Part shown: one piece after another, positions 57,311-64,000 of the stretch | How positions within the stretch are numbered: position 1 is the first letter of the stretch | How the letters are laid out: each line of letters starts with the position of its first letter | From: Microbacterium saccharophilum | Lineage (GTDB): Bacteria > Actinomycetota > Actinomycetes > Actinomycetales > Microbacteriaceae | NCBI RefSeq assembly: GCF_007992455.1 | Contig: NZ_BKAH01000002.1 | Span: 62,001-126,000, forward strand | DNA: 64,000 bases | Reading direction: 5' to 3' | Program-made: the position numbers and the translations under genes | The notes under the pieces: generated by a model | Told to the model about the DNA's origin: nothing | Databases searched by the model: none | Seen by the model: the letters and a program-made list of their open reading frames with translations, nothing else

Positions 57311-59044
57311 ATGATCGAGGTATGGGCGCCGCGCGCGGAGCGCGTGCGGCTGCGACGTCCGGGCCGGGCCGACCTCGAGCTGGCCCGCCGCGCAGACGGC
57401 GACGGCTGGTGGGAGGGCGACGCCGTGCTGGCGGACGGCGACGAGTACGGCTTCGTGCTCGGCGACGGCGACGACCTCCGGCCCGACCCCCGGTCGCGGC
57501 GGCAGCCGCGCGGCGTGCACGACGCGTCGGCGCATCACGACCCCGCCGCGTTCGCCTGGACCGATCGGCACTGGACCGGGCGCCAGCTCGCCGGCGGCCT
57601 GATCTACGAGCTGCACATCGGCACGTTCACCCCCGAGGGCACACTCGATTCCGCGATCGGCAGGCTCGGGCACCTCGCCGACCTCGGCGTCACGCACATC
57701 GAGCTGTTGCCCGTCAACGCGTTCAACGGCACGCACAACTGGGGCTACGACGGGGTGCTCTGGTACGCCGTGCAGGAGACCTACGGCGGCCCCGCCGCCT
57801 ATCAGCGCTTCGTGGACGCCGCGCACGCGGCCGGTCTCGCCGTCATCCAGGACGTCGTCTACAACCACCTCGGACCCTCCGGCAACTATCTGCCCGGGTT
57901 CGGCCCCTACCTCCGCGACGGCGTCGAGACGACGTGGGGGTCGAGCCTCGACCTCGACCAGCGCGCCGTCCGCGACCACATCGTCGGCAACGCCCTCATG
58001 TGGCTCCGTGACTATCACGTCGACGGGCTGCGCCTGGATGCCGTGCACGCGCTGCACGAGAGCCAGGACAGCCCCGTGCACATCCTCCGCGAGATCGCCC
58101 AAGCGGTGGACGCCCTGAGCGCCCACCTCGGCCGCCCGCTGTCGCTCATCGCGGAGAGCGACCTCAACGACCCCGTCATGATCCTGCCCCGCGAGGCGGG
58201 CGGCCACGGGCTCGCCGCGCAGTGGTCGGACGATTGGCACCACGCCGTGCACGTCGCCCTGACCGGGGAGACCGACGGCTACTACGCCGACTTCGCCGAC
58301 CTCGGGGCCCTGCCGAAGGTGTGGACGGGCGGGTTCTTCCACGACGGGACGTGGTCCTCCTTCCGCGGCCGCGACCACGGCGCGCCGATCCCCGCGGATG
58401 TGCCGACCTCGCGTCTCGTGACGTTCGCGCAGGATCACGACCAGATCGGCAACCGTGCCGCCGGCGACCGCCTCTCGGCGACCCTGTCCGCCGACCGGCT
58501 CGCCGTCGCGGCGGTGCTCACGCTCACGACGCCCGGCACGCCGATGCTCTTCATGGGAGAGGAGTGGGGCGCCTCCACCCCGTGGCAGTTCTTCACGTCG
58601 CATCCCGAACCCGAACTCGCCGCGGCCACGGCGAACGGCCGCAAGGCGGAGTTCGCCGCCATGGGGTGGGACGAGTCGCTCGTCCCCGACCCCAACGACC
58701 CGGCCACGTTCGCGCGGTCCAAGCTCGACTGGGACGAGGCATCCGAAGGCCACCATGCGCGCCTTCTCGCCCTGTACCGCGACCTCGCGCGCCTGCGGCG
58801 TGAGCGGCCCGAGCTCACCGATCCGGCGTTCGGCTCCGGGGGCGCGGCGTCGGCCGAGGCCATCGGCGGACGCGTGTACGAACTCGACCGGGGCGCCGCG
58901 CGCGTGCTCGTGAACCTCTCCGCCGTGCCGTGGGAGGCGCCACTGGGCGGCGCCGTGGTGTGGCTCGCGACGACGGACCCGCAGCGACACGGCGGGGCGC
59001 TCCTGGTCGCGCCGGACTCCGCCGTCATCGTCGGACCGGCCTGA
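57311..59044 (+). CDS. treZ: Malto-oligosyltrehalose trehalohydrolase TreZ
   Basis: The 577-residue GH13 enzyme releases trehalose from the product of TreY. It has an N-terminal beta domain ([17 protein letters not shown]) and then [15 protein letters not shown], the barrel motifs [14 protein letters not shown], the nucleophile Asp in [11 protein letters not shown], the acid Glu in [10 protein letters not shown] and [18 protein letters not shown] precedes ATG 57311. It is 151 bases beyond treY; the gap contains nothing I can identify. Confidence 0.96.
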   Translation: MIEVWAPRAERVRLRRPGRADLELARRADGDGWWEGDAVLADGDEYGFVLGDGDDLRPDPRSRRQPRGVHDASAHHDPAAFAWTDRHWTGRQLAGGLIYELHIGTFTPEGTLDSAIGRLGHLADLGVTHIELLPVNAFNGTHNWGYDGVLWYAVQETYGGPAAYQRFVDAAHAAGLAVIQDVVYNHLGPSGNYLPGFGPYLRDGVETTWGSSLDLDQRAVRDHIVGNALMWLRDYHVDGLRLDAVHALHESQDSPVHILREIAQAVDALSAHLGRPLSLIAESDLNDPVMILPREAGGHGLAAQWSDDWHHAVHVALTGETDGYYADFADLGALPKVWTGGFFHDGTWSSFRGRDHGAPIPADVPTSRLVTFAQDHDQIGNRAAGDRLSATLSADRLAVAAVLTLTTPGTPMLFMGEEWGASTPWQFFTSHPEPELAAATANGRKAEFAAMGWDESLVPDPNDPATFARSKLDWDEASEGHHARLLALYRDLARLRRERPELTDPAFGSGGAASAEAIGGRVYELDRGAARVLVNLSAVPWEAPLGGAVVWLATTDPQRHGGALLVAPDSAVIVGPA

Positions 59045-59129
59045 CGGCCCAGGCGCGCCCAGCCCGCGCCCGCTCGCCAAAGCTGTCAACCCCCTCCCGC
59101 CCCGCGGTCCGCGCGGTTAGCGTGCCGGT

Positions 59130-60014
59130 ATGACCGACGACCATCGCCCCCCGCTTCCTGCCGACCTCGTCCGGCAGATCGTTGTCATCTCCGCCGTGAG
59201 CTTCATGCTCGTCGCCGCCCTGTTCGGCTCCGGCTTCTTCGGCGGCACCGACGTCAGCGAACTGCAGGACGGGAACCTCGCCGCCGACTCCACCTACCTC
59301 GCTCCCGGCAGTCCCGCGTTCTCCATCTGGAGCCTCATCTACGTCCTGATGATCGCGTACGCCGTGTGGCAGGCGCTGCCGTCCCAGCGGGCCCGGGAGC
59401 GGCAGCGCTACGCGGGCTGGTGGATCGCGCTGACCGCGGTCCTCAACGGCTTCTGGCTGCTCGCCGCCCAGTATCTGAACCTCCTGGCGACGGTCATCGC
59501 GATCGTCCTGCTCCTCATCGCCCTCGCCGCCACGATCCGGGTGCTCGTCGTGCGCCCTCCGCAGCGGGTGTCGGATGTCGTCTTCACCGACCTCACCGTC
59601 GGCTTCCACCTCGGCTGGGTCACCCTGGCGACCGTCGCGAACGTGACGGCGTGGCTCACCGCCGACGTCGCCCCCGCGTCCTGGGGCGATGCCGCGGTCC
59701 CCGTGGCGATCGCGGTGCTCGTCGTCGTGACGGTCATCGGCGTCGCCCTCGCGTACGGCACCCGCGGCCGCCTGGCCCCGGGCCTCGCCTCCGGCTGGGG
59801 GCTCATGTGGATCGGCATCGCCCGGGCGACGGACGAACCGGCATCCATGACGATCGCCGTCGCCGCATGGATCGCGGCAGCCGTCGTCGTGCTCGCGCCG
59901 ATCATCATGATCGTCACGGGTCGGCCCGGGCGGGGCGAGTTCGACCGGCGCCCCGACGGCGACGGCGTCAGAACGTCTGCGCGAACCGCTGCAGGATCCG
60001 GGCGGGCTCGGTGA
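59130..60014 (+). CDS. TspO/tryptophan-rich sensory-like membrane protein
   Basis: The 294-residue protein has about seven hydrophobic segments. The motif GSPAFSIWSLIYVLMIAYAVWQALP and later NGFWLLAAQYLNLLATVIAI recall TspO/MBR-related proteins, but the protein is nearly twice the length of classical TspO. The C-terminal 30 residues are hydrophilic and overlap the end of the convergent amidotransferase gene by 47 bases. ATG 59130 follows TAGCGT by six bases. Confidence 0.75.
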   Translation: MTDDHRPPLPADLVRQIVVISAVSFMLVAALFGSGFFGGTDVSELQDGNLAADSTYLAPGSPAFSIWSLIYVLMIAYAVWQALPSQRARERQRYAGWWIALTAVLNGFWLLAAQYLNLLATVIAIVLLLIALAATIRVLVVRPPQRVSDVVFTDLTVGFHLGWVTLATVANVTAWLTADVAPASWGDAAVPVAIAVLVVVTVIGVALAYGTRGRLAPGLASGWGLMWIGIARATDEPASMTIAVAAWIAAAVVVLAPIIMIVTGRPGRGEFDRRPDGDGVRTSARTAAGSGRAR

Positions 60015-60693
60015 GCGAGGCCGCGAGCACCCGCGCCGCAATGGCGTCGTAGTCCCCGGCGGCGAAGTACCCGTCGTCGCGGTACACCGCCATCCGCTCC
60101 GTGAAGGCCTGCGCCGTCGGCTCCGGATGGAACTGCGTCGCGTACAGCCGGTCGCCGACGCGGTAGGCCTGCACGGGGCACGCCTCGTTCGTCGCGAGCA
60201 GGACGGCCCCGGCGGGAGGCTGTGCGACCCCCTCCTTGTGCGCCGTCAGTGCGGTGAACGTGTTCGCCAGGCCGCCGAACAGCGCGTCCCGTGACCCGTC
60301 GTCGGTCAGCGAGACCGTCGTCGGGCCGGTGTCCTCGGGATACGCCCGCGTGACGCTCCCGCCGAGGGTCCGCGTCGCGATCCCGATGCCGTAGCAGGTG
60401 AAGAGGGCCGCCGTGCGTCCGTCGGCCGCACGCTCCGCGATCCGCGCGAGCGCTCCCTCGAGCCGGCGCTGCACGTCGGTCTTGGTCGATTCGGGGTCGG
60501 TGACGTTGAACGGGCTGCCCCCCACGACGAATCCGCGCCAGCGCTCGAAGGCGTCCTCCGGCAGCTCGTGTCGCACGAGATCCAGCTGGTCCAGCTCGCC
60601 GTCGCCCAATCGCGCACCGGAGCGGAACGACTCGTATTCGGCGGCGGCGGCGCCCAGCTGCGGACGGACGCAGACGTATACGAGCGGTGCCAT
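59968..60693 (-). CDS. Class I glutamine amidotransferase-like protein
   Basis: The 241-residue protein has the triad of class I amidotransferases: nucleophile Cys in LFTCYGIGI near residue 100, and His and Glu in QFHPEP near 189-191. VVGGSPFNV supplies the oxyanion region. GMP synthase-like stand-alone domains of this type release ammonia or hydrolyse gamma-glutamyl compounds; the substrate is unknown. TAGACT ends six bases before ATG 60693 on the coding strand. Confidence 0.87.
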   Translation of the reverse strand: MAPLVYVCVRPQLGAAAAEYESFRSGARLGDGELDQLDLVRHELPEDAFERWRGFVVGGSPFNVTDPESTKTDVQRRLEGALARIAERAADGRTAALFTCYGIGIATRTLGGSVTRAYPEDTGPTTVSLTDDGSRDALFGGLANTFTALTAHKEGVAQPPAGAVLLATNEACPVQAYRVGDRLYATQFHPEPTAQAFTERMAVYRDDGYFAAGDYDAIAARVLAASLTEPARILQRFAQTF

Positions 60694-60808
60694 GCGCCGA
60701 GTCTAGGTGGATCGGCGTGCACCGGGGAGGGGACGCCGGACCCGGTCGGCCCGTGATGTATCACAGGGGTCTCGCCAGGCTCCTGTCCATGTGGCAAGAA
60801 TGGGCGCT

Positions 60809-61450
60809 ATGACCGATGCCGACCCGCCGCCCGTCCGAGATCCGTCGGAGGGCGACGGGGACCTCGGCGCACCCGTGACGATCTGGGAGCGCGCCGCCAC
60901 GGCGTTCCACGGCTGGCGGGAGGGGGACCCCCGCGCCATGGACGAACTGGTGCGCATCATGACGCCTGTCCTGTGGCATGTCGTGCGCGCGTACGGTCTC
61001 GAGCACATGCTGGCCGAGGATGTCGTGCAGGCGACGTGGATCACGCTCGTGCAGCGTCACGAGACGATCGCCGACGAGCGGGCCGTCGCCGGGTGGCTCA
61101 CGACGTGCGCCCGCCGCGAGGCGTGGCGTGCGGGGCGGGCGCATCAGCGCGTCCGCGCGACCGACACCGTCGACCTCGAACCGAGACTGCCCCCGGCCGA
61201 TTCCGCCGAAGACCTCGCGCAGGTCGCCGACCGCGACCACCGGATCTGGGGCGCCGTGGGCCGACTCGACGACCGCTGCCGCCGCCTCCTGCGGATCGTG
61301 GCGTTCGAGGACCGCCCCGACTACGCCCGGATCGCCCAGGACCTGGCCATGCCGATCGGCTCGATCGGCCCGACCCGGCAGCGCTGCCTCGGCAAGCTGC
61401 GCACCGCCCTGCTGGCGGATGGATGGAGAGGGGATACTCGTGACCTCTGA
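60809..61450 (+). CDS. ECF-like RNA polymerase sigma factor of the protease cassette
   Basis: This 213-residue protein has sigma region 2 at about residues 47-110 (AMDELVRIMTPVLWHVV, then AEDVVQATWITLVQRHETI) and region 4 near 165-205 (RRLLRIVAFEDRPDYARIAQDLAMPIGSIGPTRQRCLGKLR). A proline- and acid-rich N-terminal 30 residues precede. The stop lies within the next gene. Sigma factors of this sort are found beside S8 protease and TPR/CHAT genes in actinobacteria. No membrane anti-sigma factor is present. Confidence 0.88.
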   Translation: MTDADPPPVRDPSEGDGDLGAPVTIWERAATAFHGWREGDPRAMDELVRIMTPVLWHVVRAYGLEHMLAEDVVQATWITLVQRHETIADERAVAGWLTTCARREAWRAGRAHQRVRATDTVDLEPRLPPADSAEDLAQVADRDHRIWGAVGRLDDRCRRLLRIVAFEDRPDYARIAQDLAMPIGSIGPTRQRCLGKLRTALLADGWRGDTRDL

Positions 61451-61913
61451 GATGCCCGCGGCGGATGCCGCACTGTTCCGCGCCCTCCGGCGCACGTGGG
61501 AGGCGGTCGATCCGGTCCCCGCCGACCTCGTCGACCGGATGGTCGCCGCCGTCGCGACGGCCGACCTCTCCCGCGAGTACGCCCTGCTCACCCTCGTCGA
61601 GAGCGACCGCCTCGCCGCCGTGCGGGGCGACGCCGACATGCTGACCCTGCAGTTCAGCGACGGCACGACCAACGTGCTCATCCATGTGACGGCCGCCGAA
61701 TCCGGAGCCCGCCGCATCGACGGCTGGGTCGACGGCGACGCCCTCCGGGTCGAGCTCGTGCAGGACCGCGCCACCTTCCCGACGGTCCCGGAGGGCGGAC
61801 GCTTCGCGTTCGACGATGTGCCCGCCGGCGTCTCGCGGCTGCGCATCCTCCTCGCCGCATCGCCCGTGCCGGGCACCGCCGCGGACGTCGTGACGCCGCG
61901 CTTCGAGGTCTGA
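61440..61913 (+). CDS. Small protein of unknown function in the sigma/protease cassette
   Basis: The 157-residue protein starts at GTG 61440, overlapping the sigma gene by 11 bases, with GGAGAGGGG upstream. The N-terminal third is helical (AADAALFRALRRTWEAVDPVPADLVDRMVAAVATADL). The rest looks like a beta-sandwich (LTLQFSDGTTNVLIHV, RIDGWVDGDALRVELVQD, FAFDDVPAGVSRLRILL). There is no membrane segment or zinc site. Its position directly after the sigma gene makes it a candidate regulator or effector partner. An anti-sigma role is possible but there is no family evidence. Confidence 0.8.
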   Translation: MTSEMPAADAALFRALRRTWEAVDPVPADLVDRMVAAVATADLSREYALLTLVESDRLAAVRGDADMLTLQFSDGTTNVLIHVTAAESGARRIDGWVDGDALRVELVQDRATFPTVPEGGRFAFDDVPAGVSRLRILLAASPVPGTAADVVTPRFEV

Positions 61914-61977
61914 CGGCCGCACCACCCCCGAGTCCACACCACGACGTCGCGTCCACGCGACCAGGAGAGGAGCGACC

Positions 61978-63660
61978 ATGGTCGCCGACATCCCCGACGA
62001 GCAGACTCCGCCCGAACCGGGCCCGCAGCCGAAGGGGTGGTCGTGGCGTGACCGGGCCCGCGGCTCGGTCGTCAAGGGCACCGTCCTCGACCCCGGCACC
62101 GAGCCGCTGGACGGGATCGAGGCGTTCCAGACCGCGTACGTGCCCGATCGGCTCCTCCTCTCCGGCGGGGAGAAGGGTGCGCTGCTGCCCGACAACCTCG
62201 AGCGGGTCCGCCGTGCGGCGGGTGCGTTCGGCTGGGGCGTCGAGCGCGAGGCGCTGGACGGCAGCGAGACGGACGACGACGCGCCGCCGCCGGAGCCGCG
62301 GTTTCCCGGTGCACCGGTCGTCATCCGCGTGCGCCTCACGACGCCGGACGGCGACCGGGGGGTCTCACCCGCGCTGCCGGACGCCTGGCGCGTGCTGCAG
62401 CAGGTGCGGCGCGACGCCCTCGGCGGCGATCCGGTGCGGTCCCGGGACGGCCGCGTGGACGCCGCCGCGACGCTGCGGGCCGCGGGCCTCGACCGCGTCG
62501 GCCTCGACCACCTGCTCACCGTCGACCCCGTCGGGCTGAACCCGTACACGAAGTCCAACCCGTACACGAAGTCCAACCCGTACACGAAGTCGAACCCGTA
62601 CACGAAGTCGAACCCCTACACGAAGTCCAATCCCGTCGGCGAGTACGGCGAAGCCGGCCTCGGCGGGCGGCAGCCCGTCGCGTGGGTGGGCCCGCCGCTC
62701 GTGCGCACCGAGCCGGCGAAGGGGCGCCGTCGCGCGGTGGTGGCCGTGCTCGACACGGGCGCGGGCGTCCACTCCTGGCTGCCCGACGACATCGTCGACC
62801 GGGACGTGCAGATCGACGGACGCCCTCTGGGGCTCACCGACGAGGCCGACCCGGAGGTGTACCCCGACCTCTACGGTCCGCTCGACGGCGAACTCGACCC
62901 CGTCGCCGGGCACGGCACGTTCATCGCCGGCATCGTGCGGCAGGCGGCACCGGATGCCGACATCCTGGCGATCCGTGTGGCCGACGCGCTGGGGATCGTG
63001 GAGGAGTCGGCGCTCCTGCGGGTGATCGAGGACCTCGGCGTGCTCGTGCACCGGTACCGCACCGGGCAGGGCGGGGGGCGACCGGTCGACGTGCTGAACC
63101 TGTCGCTCGGGTACTACCACGAGACCCCGCAGGACGGGCTGTACACCCGCGACCTGTACGACCTGCTCGCCGCGCTCCGCGCGCTCGGGACCGCGGTCGT
63201 CGTCTCGGCCGGGAACGACGCGATCGACCGGCCGACGTTCCCGGCGTCGCTGTGGCCGTGGCCCGGGTCCGACAACGGGATCCTGCCGGACGGCGGCGCC
63301 GCGCACGTCTCCGTCGGGGCGCTCAACCCGAACGGCTGGACGACGGCGCTGTTCTCCAACGTCGGCCCGTGGGTGCGCACCTACGCCGTGGGCGCCGGCG
63401 TCGTCAGCACGATCCCCGACTTCCGCGGCGGCATCCAGGCGACGGCGCGCGACGACCAGTACGGGCGCCGCCGGCTCACGATCGGCCCCGAGGACTTCCG
63501 CGGCGGGTTCGCCGTCTGGAGCGGCACCTCCTTCGCGGCGCCGCTCGTGGCGGGCCGGATCGCGGCGGCCCTCACCGATCTCCCGGCCGAACCGGAGAAG
63601 GCCGAGGACGCGGTGGCGGGCATCGCGAAGGCGGCGGAGGCGGTGATCGCCCCGGACTGA
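61978..63660 (+). CDS. Cytoplasmic S8 (subtilisin-like) serine protease with NPYTKS repeats
   Basis: The 560-residue protein has a complete subtilisin triad: Asp in AVLDTGAG (residue 259), His in GHGTFIAGI (312) and Ser in SGTSFAAP (518), with the oxyanion Asn in VVSAGNDA near 413. There is no signal peptide or membrane segment, unlike most subtilases, so it should stay in the cytoplasm. The N-terminal 187 residues are a distinct domain. Five exact NPYTKS repeats (188-217) link it to the protease. GGAGAGGAG precedes ATG 61978. It lies in the same operon as the sigma factor and small protein. Confidence 0.9.
   Translation: MVADIPDEQTPPEPGPQPKGWSWRDRARGSVVKGTVLDPGTEPLDGIEAFQTAYVPDRLLLSGGEKGALLPDNLERVRRAAGAFGWGVEREALDGSETDDDAPPPEPRFPGAPVVIRVRLTTPDGDRGVSPALPDAWRVLQQVRRDALGGDPVRSRDGRVDAAATLRAAGLDRVGLDHLLTVDPVGLNPYTKSNPYTKSNPYTKSNPYTKSNPYTKSNPVGEYGEAGLGGRQPVAWVGPPLVRTEPAKGRRRAVVAVLDTGAGVHSWLPDDIVDRDVQIDGRPLGLTDEADPEVYPDLYGPLDGELDPVAGHGTFIAGIVRQAAPDADILAIRVADALGIVEESALLRVIEDLGVLVHRYRTGQGGGRPVDVLNLSLGYYHETPQDGLYTRDLYDLLAALRALGTAVVVSAGNDAIDRPTFPASLWPWPGSDNGILPDGGAAHVSVGALNPNGWTTALFSNVGPWVRTYAVGAGVVSTIPDFRGGIQATARDDQYGRRRLTIGPEDFRGGFAVWSGTSFAAPLVAGRIAAALTDLPAEPEKAEDAVAGIAKAAEAVIAPD
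62539..62628 (+). repeat. Five tandem 18-base units encoding NPYTKS
   Basis: Each 18-base unit encodes Asn-Pro-Tyr-Thr-Lys-Ser exactly. The units differ only at third codon positions (for example TCC or TCG for serine, CCG or CCC for proline). The array is directly preceded by GL and followed by NPVGEYG, a partial sixth copy. Confidence 0.97.
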
Positions 63661-63713
63661 GGCCGGCGCCGGAATCGTCGCGCAGGGGGCGCGAGGCAGG
63701 GCATGCTGTCAGG

Positions 63714-64000
63714 GTGACCCCCACCGCGGACGAGCTCCACCGACGGGGCCTCCGTCTGACGAACGAGCGCCGCTACGCCGACGCGCGGCGTGTGCTCGAT
63801 CAGGCGGCGGCGGCCGCCGTCGACCCCGATCTGGCTGCGCGCATCGCCGGGACGCTCTCCTATGTCCTCGTTCAGACCGGCGACCCGCAGGCCGCGGAAC
63901 GACTGTGCCGCGACGCGGTCGCCGCGGACGGGCTGAGCGCCCACACGCGGGGTGTGCTGGCCGGGCAGCTCGGGAGTCTCCTGGCCAATCAGGGCCGGCT
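63714..64000 (+). CDS. TPR-repeat protein, 5' end only (possibly a CHAT-domain protease)
   Basis: The visible 95 residues from GTG 63714 form helical hairpins typical of tetratricopeptide repeats: ELHRRGLRLTNERRYADARRVLDQA, AARIAGTLSYVLVQTGDPQAAERLCRDAV and RGVLAGQLGSLLANQGRL. CATGCT ends six bases before the start. The reading frame is open to the window edge. In actinobacterial gene neighbourhoods that I recall, a sigma factor and an S8 protease sit beside a TPR-CHAT (caspase-like) protein, so a CHAT domain downstream is a specific prediction, not an observation. Confidence 0.75.
   Translation, partial: MTPTADELHRRGLRLTNERRYADARRVLDQAAAAAVDPDLAARIAGTLSYVLVQTGDPQAAERLCRDAVAADGLSAHTRGVLAGQLGSLLANQGR

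Noticed and set aside
62539..62628. Short regular repeats considered as a CRISPR array
   Set aside because: The 18-base units are contiguous with no spacers and encode an in-frame hexapeptide.

Overview
The window is high-GC (roughly 70%) DNA from a Gram-positive actinobacterium. Gene content and protein style (ClpC, RadA, the DauR-type regulator, the glgX-treY-treZ order, a xylose regulon, many starts without a Shine-Dalgarno) point to Microbacteriaceae, most likely Microbacterium. This assignment is an inference from recognised proteins; no search was run. There is no rRNA, CRISPR array, intact insertion sequence or phage gene.

Layout. 1-12.8 kb is mostly housekeeping: a DUF2975-type membrane protein, ClpC, a transglutaminase/ATP-grasp/alpha-E pair, N-acetylglutamate synthase, RadA, L-lactate dehydrogenase with a TetR regulator, and a DUF899 protein. 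A tRNA-Ser(CGA) at 12.86 kb is followed by an accessory stretch (13-19 kb). It holds a large LuxR-family ATPase regulator, two alpha/beta hydrolases, a frameshifted metallo-beta-lactamase-fold gene and a chimeric hydrolase pseudogene. 19.4-29.5 kb is a peptide-uptake cluster: a solute-binding lipoprotein, two permeases, a double ATPase and two amidohydrolases on the minus strand, divergent from a DauR-type regulator and a MalY/PatB-type C-S lyase. 29.5-40 kb is mixed: a truncated hydrolase, a Nudix enzyme, a zinc-ribbon/SDR fusion, small membrane proteins, a TetR/DHA2 efflux pair, a GH43-like protein, a GIY-YIG protein and a tocopherol-cyclase-like protein. 40.9-51.9 kb is a xylose/xylo-oligosaccharide regulon: ROK repressor, ABC importer, GH3 glycosidase, LacI repressor, xylA and xylB. 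52-59 kb carries glycogen and trehalose genes (glgX, treY, treZ). 59-60.7 kb has a TspO-like membrane protein and a glutamine amidotransferase.

The right edge (60.8-64 kb) holds the most intriguing unit: an ECF-like sigma factor, an overlapping small protein of unknown function, a subtilisin-like protease with no visible signal peptide and five perfect NPYTKS hexapeptides before its catalytic domain, and the start of a TPR-repeat protein. This looks like a protease/TPR signalling cassette.

Three other patterns matter. First, two copies of a related, hairpin-rich, apparently non-coding element lie 31 kb apart in opposite orientation (about 8.33-8.54 kb and 39.90-40.17 kb). Second, more than a dozen genes have a -10-like hexamer ending 5-7 bases before the start codon, the signature of leaderless mRNAs. 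Third, the xylose genes share two distinct operator motifs, one likely for LacI and one for ROK/XylR.
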